Positions 59,578 to 64,000 of a stretch of DNA of 64,000 nt are shown here, one piece after another (positions within the stretch are counted from its first letter, which is position 1; each line of letters opens with the position of its first letter). The notes under the pieces were generated by a model. That model had not been told where the DNA came from. It ran no database searches and saw nothing but the letters and a program-made list of their open reading frames with translations. Location of the stretch: assembly GCF_018638295.1 (NCBI RefSeq), contig NZ_JABTTS010000012.1:62001-126000 (forward strand), read 5' to 3'. The DNA is from Streptomyces sp. CHD11. Its GTDB lineage: Bacteria; Actinomycetota; Actinomycetes; Streptomycetales; Streptomycetaceae. A program made the position numbers and the translations under genes.

Positions 59578-61049
59578 CTGTCCGCCTCCTCACCGCGCGC
59601 GAGCGAACCCTGGAACAGTGGTTCGGCCACCAGGTCGACACCTTCCGTGCCGACCACCTTCGCCTCGACCATACGGCCGACGCTCAGGCCTTCGCCGCTC
59701 GTGAGCAGCACCTGGCCGTCCGTCTCGGGAGCCTGGTGCCCGGCCCGGCCGTACACGCCCTCCCCCTCGTCCACGGACTCCACCAGCACCTGCACGCTCT
59801 CGCCGACCCGCTCCTCGGCACGCTGCGAGACGAGTTCCTCCGCCATCCGCGAGATCCGGGCCAGCCGCTCGGCGACGACCTCCCCGTCCAGCTTGCGGTC
59901 GTACGTCGCCGCCTCGGTGCCCTCCTCGTCGGAGTAGCCGAAGACGCCGATGGCGTCCATCCGCGCATGGGTGAGGAACCGCTCCAGCTCGGCGAGGTCG
60001 GCCGCCGACTCGCCGGGGAAGCCGACGATGAAATTGGAGCGCACGCCGGCCTGGGGTGCCTTGCTCCGGATGGTGTCCAGCAGTTCCAGGAACCGGTCGG
60101 TGTCGCCGAAGCGGCGCATCGCGCGCAGCACGTCGGGCGCGGAGTGCTGGAAGGAGAGGTCGAAGTAGGGGGCGACCTTCGGGGTGGAGGTCAGCACGTC
60201 GATCAGGCCGGGCCGCATCTCGGCCGGCTGGAGGTAGCTGACCCGCACCCGCTCGAGGCCGTCGACCTCCGCGAGCTCGGGCAGCAGCGACTCCAGCAGG
60301 CGGATGTCGCCCAGGTCCTTGCCGTAGGAGGTGTTGTTCTCGGAGACCAGCATGATCTCCTTCACGCCCTGCTCTGCCAGCCACCGCGTCTCGTTCAGCA
60401 CGTCGCTCGGGCGGCGGGAGATGAAGGAGCCGCGGAACGACGGGATGGCGCAGAAGGAGCAGCGCCGGTCACAGCCGGAGGCGAGCTTCACGGAGGCGAC
60501 CGGGGCGCCGTCCAGCCGGCGGCGCAGCGGCGCCCTGGGTCCGGAGGCCGGGGCGAGACCGTCGGGCAGGTCCACCGGCCCGTGTCCGGGGAGCGCTACG
60601 GAGGCGGCTGATTCCTGCCGCTCGGCCGGGCTGACCGGCAGCAGCTTGCGCCGGTCCCGCGGGGTGTGCGAGGCGTGGATGCCGCCGTTCAGAATGGTCT
60701 GGAGGCGGTCGGAGATGTCGGTGTAGTCGTCGAAGCCGAGCACTCCGTCGGCCTCGGGGAGGGCCTCGGCGAGCTCCTTGCCATACCGCTCGGCCATGCA
60801 GCCCACCGCCACGACGGCCTGAGTTCTCCCGTGGCCCTTGAGGTCGTTGGCCTCCAGAAGGGCGTCGACGGAGTCCTTCTTGGCGGCCTCGACGAAGCCA
60901 CAGGTGTTGACGACGGCGACGTCGGCGTCCTCGGCGTCCTCCACGAGCTTCCAGCCGTCCGCCTCCAAACGGCCTGCGAGCTCCTCCGAGTCCACCTCGT
61001 TACGGGCGCAGCCAAGGGTGACGAGTGCGACGGTACGGCGTTCAGGCAT
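59574..61049 (-). CDS. rimO: Ribosomal protein S12 methylthiotransferase RimO
   Basis: Radical SAM enzyme that adds a methylthio group to Asp88 of ribosomal protein S12. The 491-residue product has the UPF0004 cysteines Cys14 (LGCARNEVD), Cys50 (NTCGFVE) and Cys84 (GCMAER), the radical SAM triad Cys193, Cys197 and Cys200 (CDRRCSFC) and the C-terminal TRAM domain. ATG 61049 is the first conserved codon (MPERRTVALV). A relative of miaB in the same window. The following gene overlaps by 4 bp. Confidence 0.95.
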   Translation of the reverse strand: MPERRTVALVTLGCARNEVDSEELAGRLEADGWKLVEDAEDADVAVVNTCGFVEAAKKDSVDALLEANDLKGHGRTQAVVAVGCMAERYGKELAEALPEADGVLGFDDYTDISDRLQTILNGGIHASHTPRDRRKLLPVSPAERQESAASVALPGHGPVDLPDGLAPASGPRAPLRRRLDGAPVASVKLASGCDRRCSFCAIPSFRGSFISRRPSDVLNETRWLAEQGVKEIMLVSENNTSYGKDLGDIRLLESLLPELAEVDGLERVRVSYLQPAEMRPGLIDVLTSTPKVAPYFDLSFQHSAPDVLRAMRRFGDTDRFLELLDTIRSKAPQAGVRSNFIVGFPGESAADLAELERFLTHARMDAIGVFGYSDEEGTEAATYDRKLDGEVVAERLARISRMAEELVSQRAEERVGESVQVLVESVDEGEGVYGRAGHQAPETDGQVLLTSGEGLSVGRMVEAKVVGTEGVDLVAEPLFQGSLARGEEADR

Positions 61050-61141
61050 GGGCTCAAGACTACTTCGTCCCGCCGACACCCCACGTCGACGGGGTTGGCC
61101 GATCATGGCCGACCCCGTCCCCGATGCGCCCTCGGTGTCTT

Positions 61142-61981
61142 TTATCCGGCCTGCGGGTCGCCCTTGGTGTAGGTCAGCCGCTCGACCGCGCCCGGCTGCC
61201 AGTCGTCCTCGATCTTCTTGCCGTTCACGAACAGGTCGATCGCGCCGGCGTCACCGAGGACCAGGTTGATCTTGGAGCTGTCCTGGAAGGTCTCGGAATC
61301 GCCCTTCTTGAGCAGTCCGTCGAACAGCAGCCGGCCGTTGTGGTCCTTGGCGGAGATCCAGCTGCGCCCGTCGGCGGCGGTGACCTGGACGGTCACCTTG
61401 TCCTGGGGTGCGGCGGCGATGGCGCTGTCGGACGGCTCCGGCTCGACAGGCGCGGGCTTCTTCGACTTGGGGGTCGGCGAGGGGGAGGTGTCGGGGGTGG
61501 CGCCGTCGGCGACGTTCGCCTTGCCGCCCTCGTCGCCGCCCTTGACCATGGTGAACCCGACGAAGCCGATCACGACGACGATCGCGGCGACCATGGCGGC
61601 GGTCCAGTTGGGGCCGCGCCGCTCCGGACGGATGCGTTCCGCCTCGAAGAGGGGGGCTGCCGGGGTCGGGGCCGGACGGCCACCGCCGTGCTCCTCCTCA
61701 TACCGGGCGATCAGGGGGGCGGGGTCGAGATGCACGGCCCTGGCCAGGGTCCGGACGTGCCCCCGGGCGTAGACGTCACCGCCGCAGGGCGTGAAGTCGT
61801 CCGCCTCGATGGCGTGCACGATGGCGATCCGGACGCGGGTGGCGGTACTGACATCGTCGACGGTGAGCCCGGCGGCGATGCGCGCTTGCTTCAGCGCTCG
61901 GCCGACGGAGAGGGAAGGGCGGTCTTCCTCGGAAACGTCTTCGAAGGGACGCTCGTCTTCAGGGGAGTTGCCGATGGACAC
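61142..61981 (-). CDS. RodZ-like HTH membrane protein
   Basis: A 279-residue protein with a cytoplasmic helix-turn-helix of the RodZ/XRE type (about 27-90, GRALKQARIAAGLTVDDVSTA), one transmembrane helix (about 127-146, AAIVVVIGFVGFTMV), a Thr/Pro/Ser-rich extracytoplasmic linker and a C-terminal DUF4115 domain. RodZ organises MreB-dependent cell shape in other bacteria. The ATG at 61981 starts an acidic leader. It lies between rimO and ftsK, the usual position in Streptomyces; 250 bp separate it from ftsK. Confidence 0.88.
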   Translation of the reverse strand: MSIGNSPEDERPFEDVSEEDRPSLSVGRALKQARIAAGLTVDDVSTATRVRIAIVHAIEADDFTPCGGDVYARGHVRTLARAVHLDPAPLIARYEEEHGGGRPAPTPAAPLFEAERIRPERRGPNWTAAMVAAIVVVIGFVGFTMVKGGDEGGKANVADGATPDTSPSPTPKSKKPAPVEPEPSDSAIAAAPQDKVTVQVTAADGRSWISAKDHNGRLLFDGLLKKGDSETFQDSSKINLVLGDAGAIDLFVNGKKIEDDWQPGAVERLTYTKGDPQAG

Positions 61982-62231
61982 GGGGGCGCCTTTCGAGCGT
62001 GTAGCCGCCTGTGCTGGAGGTTCAGTCTAGGAGGGGTACAAGAGGGTGGGGCAACCGGGCGGTCGGACTTTGTACGCCATCGGAATGGCCCGGCATCCCG
62101 ATGGAGGGACTGCGGTGTGCGGTTTCCCTCAACTTGACGTACGCCGACGGGAAACAGTTGCTCGATGATCCCTAACGGGTCGGTCACGATCGGCCACCGG
62201 GTGAACCGGCGGGACGACCGTGTCCGTTCTC

Positions 62232-64000
62232 CTACCCTTCAGACTCCCCCCGGATCAGCGCGAGCACGCCATCCAGCTCGTCAGGCTTCACAAGAACGTC
62301 ACGAGCCTTCGAACCCTCGCTCGGTCCGACGATGTTCCGCGACTCCATGAGGTCCATCAGCCGGCCGGCCTTGGCGAAGCCGACGCGCAGCTTGCGCTGG
62401 AGCATGGAGGTCGACCCGAACTGGGTGGAGACGACCAGCTCGGCGGCCTGGCACAGCAGGTCGAGGTCGTCGCCGATGTCCTCGTCGATCTCCTTCTTCT
62501 GCTTGGTCCCGACGACCACGTCCTCGCGGAAGACGGGCGCCATCTGGTCCTTGCAGTGCTGGACGACGACCGCGACCTCCTCCTCGGTCACGAACGCGCC
62601 CTGCATACGCGTCGGCTTGTTCGCACCCATCGGCAGGAACAGACCGTCACCCTTGCCGATCAGCTTCTCGGCGCCGGGCTGGTCGAGGATGACCCGCGAG
62701 TCGGCGAGCGAGGAGGTGGCGAACGCCAGCCGGGAGGGCACGTTCGCCTTGATCAGGCCGGTGACGACATCGACCGACGGTCGCTGGGTGGCGAGCACCA
62801 GGTGGATACCGGCCGCCCGCGCGAGCTGCGTGATCCGCACGATGGCGTCCTCGACGTCACGCGGGGCGACCATCATCAGGTCGGCCAGCTCGTCGACGAT
62901 CACCAGGAGGTAGGGGTACGGGTGGAGCTCCCGTTCGCTGCCCTCGGGCGGTGTGGCCTTGCCCTCGCGCACGGCGCGGTTGAAGTCGTCGATGTGCCGG
63001 TAGCCGTAGGCGGCGAGGTCGTCGTAGCGCAGGTCCATCTCGCGTACGACCCACTGGAGCGCCTCGGCGGCCCGCTTGGGGTTGGTGATGATCGGCGTGA
63101 TCAGGTGCGGGATGCCCTCGTAGGCCGTGAGCTCCACGCGCTTGGGGTCGACCAGGATCATCCGGACGTCCTCCGGGGTCGCCCGCATCATCACCGATGT
63201 GATCAGGCAGTTGATGCAGGACGACTTGCCGGAGCCGGTGGCGCCGGCGACCAGCATGTGCGGCATCTTCGCCAGCGAGTCCATGACGTAGCCGCCCTCG
63301 ACGTCCTTGCCGAAGGCGACCAGCATCGGGTCGTCGTCCTCGGCGGACTCCGCGAGCCGCAGCACGTCTCCGAGATTGACCATCTCCCGGTCGGTGTTGG
63401 GGATTTCGATGCCGACCGCTGACTTGCCGGGGATCGGGCTGATGATCCGCACGTCCGGGCTGGCGACCGCGTACGCGATGTTCTTGGTCAGCGCGGTCAC
63501 CCGCTCGACCTTCACGGCCGGGCCGAGCTCCACGACGTAGCGGGTGACCGTCGGGCCGCGGGTGAAGCCGGTGACGGCGGCGTCCACCTTGAACTCGGTG
63601 AAGACCTTCCGCAGGGCGTCCACTATGGCGTCGTTGGCCGCGCTGCGGGACTTGCCGGGACCGCCGCGGGTGAGCAGGTCGAGCGAGGGCAGGGAGTAGG
63701 TGATGTCGCCGGAGAGCTGGAGCTGCTCCGCGCGGGGCGGCAGGTCGCGGGGTTCCTTCGGCGGCACCTTGGTCATGTCCAGGACGCCCGCCGGGGGTTT
63801 CTGCTGCTTCGGCCGGTCCGCCCGGTCCGCCTTCGGCCCGTCCGGCTGCGGGCGGGCGGCCGGAACCGGTGTCGGGGTGGTGGGCTCGCGGTCGCCGGTG
63901 CTCACGCCCTGGGTCAGGTCGGCGACGACCGGCGAGGGCGGCATGCCGTGCAGCACGGCGCCGTCGAGGGCGGCGGCCGCGGCGGCGGCCACGTCCACCG
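62232..64000 (-). CDS. ftsK: DNA translocase FtsK/SpoIIIE, C-terminal part only
   Basis: Pumps chromosomal DNA through closing septa; Streptomyces uses it during spore-chain formation. Only the C-terminal 588 residues are in view; the N-terminal membrane domain lies beyond the window edge. The motor contains Walker A GATGSGKSS, LVDPKRVELTAYEG and VIVDELADLMM. The gamma domain winged helix is at the end (LVVSTQFGSTSMLQRKLRVGFAKAGRLMDLME). The Pro/Arg-rich linker before the motor (RADRPKQQKPPAG) is normal for actinobacterial FtsK. Confidence 0.96.
   Translation of the reverse strand, partial: VDVAAAAAAALDGAVLHGMPPSPVVADLTQGVSTGDREPTTPTPVPAARPQPDGPKADRADRPKQQKPPAGVLDMTKVPPKEPRDLPPRAEQLQLSGDITYSLPSLDLLTRGGPGKSRSAANDAIVDALRKVFTEFKVDAAVTGFTRGPTVTRYVVELGPAVKVERVTALTKNIAYAVASPDVRIISPIPGKSAVGIEIPNTDREMVNLGDVLRLAESAEDDDPMLVAFGKDVEGGYVMDSLAKMPHMLVAGATGSGKSSCINCLITSVMMRATPEDVRMILVDPKRVELTAYEGIPHLITPIITNPKRAAEALQWVVREMDLRYDDLAAYGYRHIDDFNRAVREGKATPPEGSERELHPYPYLLVIVDELADLMMVAPRDVEDAIVRITQLARAAGIHLVLATQRPSVDVVTGLIKANVPSRLAFATSSLADSRVILDQPGAEKLIGKGDGLFLPMGANKPTRMQGAFVTEEEVAVVVQHCKDQMAPVFREDVVVGTKQKKEIDEDIGDDLDLLCQAAELVVSTQFGSTSMLQRKLRVGFAKAGRLMDLMESRNIVGPSEGSKARDVLVKPDELDGVLALIRGESEG

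Noticed and set aside
1..64000. A novel multi-gene defence or toxin-antitoxin island
   Set aside because: Apart from the mobile-element block, the genes are core functions; I saw no restriction-modification, retron, CBASS, or BREX-like genes. The broken intron reverse transcriptase could be mistaken for a defence RT but belongs to the group II intron.

Overview
The window is high-GC actinobacterial chromosome. Gene content, gene order (nrdJ-nrdR-lexA-dinG; hflX-M1 peptidase-rshA-dapF-miaA-miaB; gluABCD with gluR-gluK; recX-recA; lhr-nei; clgR-cinA-pgsA-rimO-ftsK) and codon use point to the core region of a Streptomyces chromosome. Both edges cut genes: nrdJ on the left and an ftsK/spoIIIE translocase on the right.

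Bases 1-32182 are mostly conserved housekeeping genes. nrdJ-nrdR (class II ribonucleotide reductase and its repressor) diverge from lexA; the shared intergenic region carries a pair of NrdR boxes and an SOS box. dinG follows, then a two-gene NIS-siderophore unit, two tandem secreted trypsin-like lipoproteins, hflX, an M1 metallopeptidase, a RelA/SpoT homologue, dapF, miaA, two small unknown proteins (one MT0933/Rv0909-antitoxin-like), a LigB-like protein, miaB, a MazG-like pyrophosphohydrolase, and a TAXI solute-binding protein. This part ends with the glutamate uptake module: the gluR-gluK two-component system diverges from gluABCD.

Bases about 32200-42600 form an accessory block of mobile DNA. 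On the left are a deleted IS3 element and an IS701-family element with unusually long (about 140 bp) terminal inverted repeats. To their right an IS5-like element (decayed transposase) has been split, inside its right terminal repeat, by a group II intron on the minus strand (5' GTGCG at 41291, domain V at 35829-35861, 3' end at 35766). The intron's domain I was itself hit by an intact IS21 element (5-bp target duplication GGCTC) and by an IS256-family element that has lost its 3' end. The intron-encoded reverse transcriptase is broken in several places. A small secreted four-cysteine protein of unknown function and a second IS5 remnant close the block.

Bases 42793-64000 return to core genes: an FAD monooxygenase, recX-recA (with an upstream SOS box), an AI-2E family transporter, DUF3046, an AraC regulator with azlC-azlD, the giant helicase lhr, a Nei-type glycosylase, a Dps-like protein, and the minus-strand run clgR-cinA-pgsA-rimO-rodZ-like-ftsK, with several 4-bp ATGA overlaps.

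Taken together, DNA repair and dNTP supply (nrdJ, nrdR, lexA, dinG, recA, recX, nei, lhr), tRNA and ribosome modification (miaA, miaB, rimO, hflX) and stress control (rshA, clgR, dps) dominate. The unusual material is the nested-transposon block. I saw no CRISPR array, tRNA or rRNA, and no convincing new multi-gene defence or biosynthetic system.
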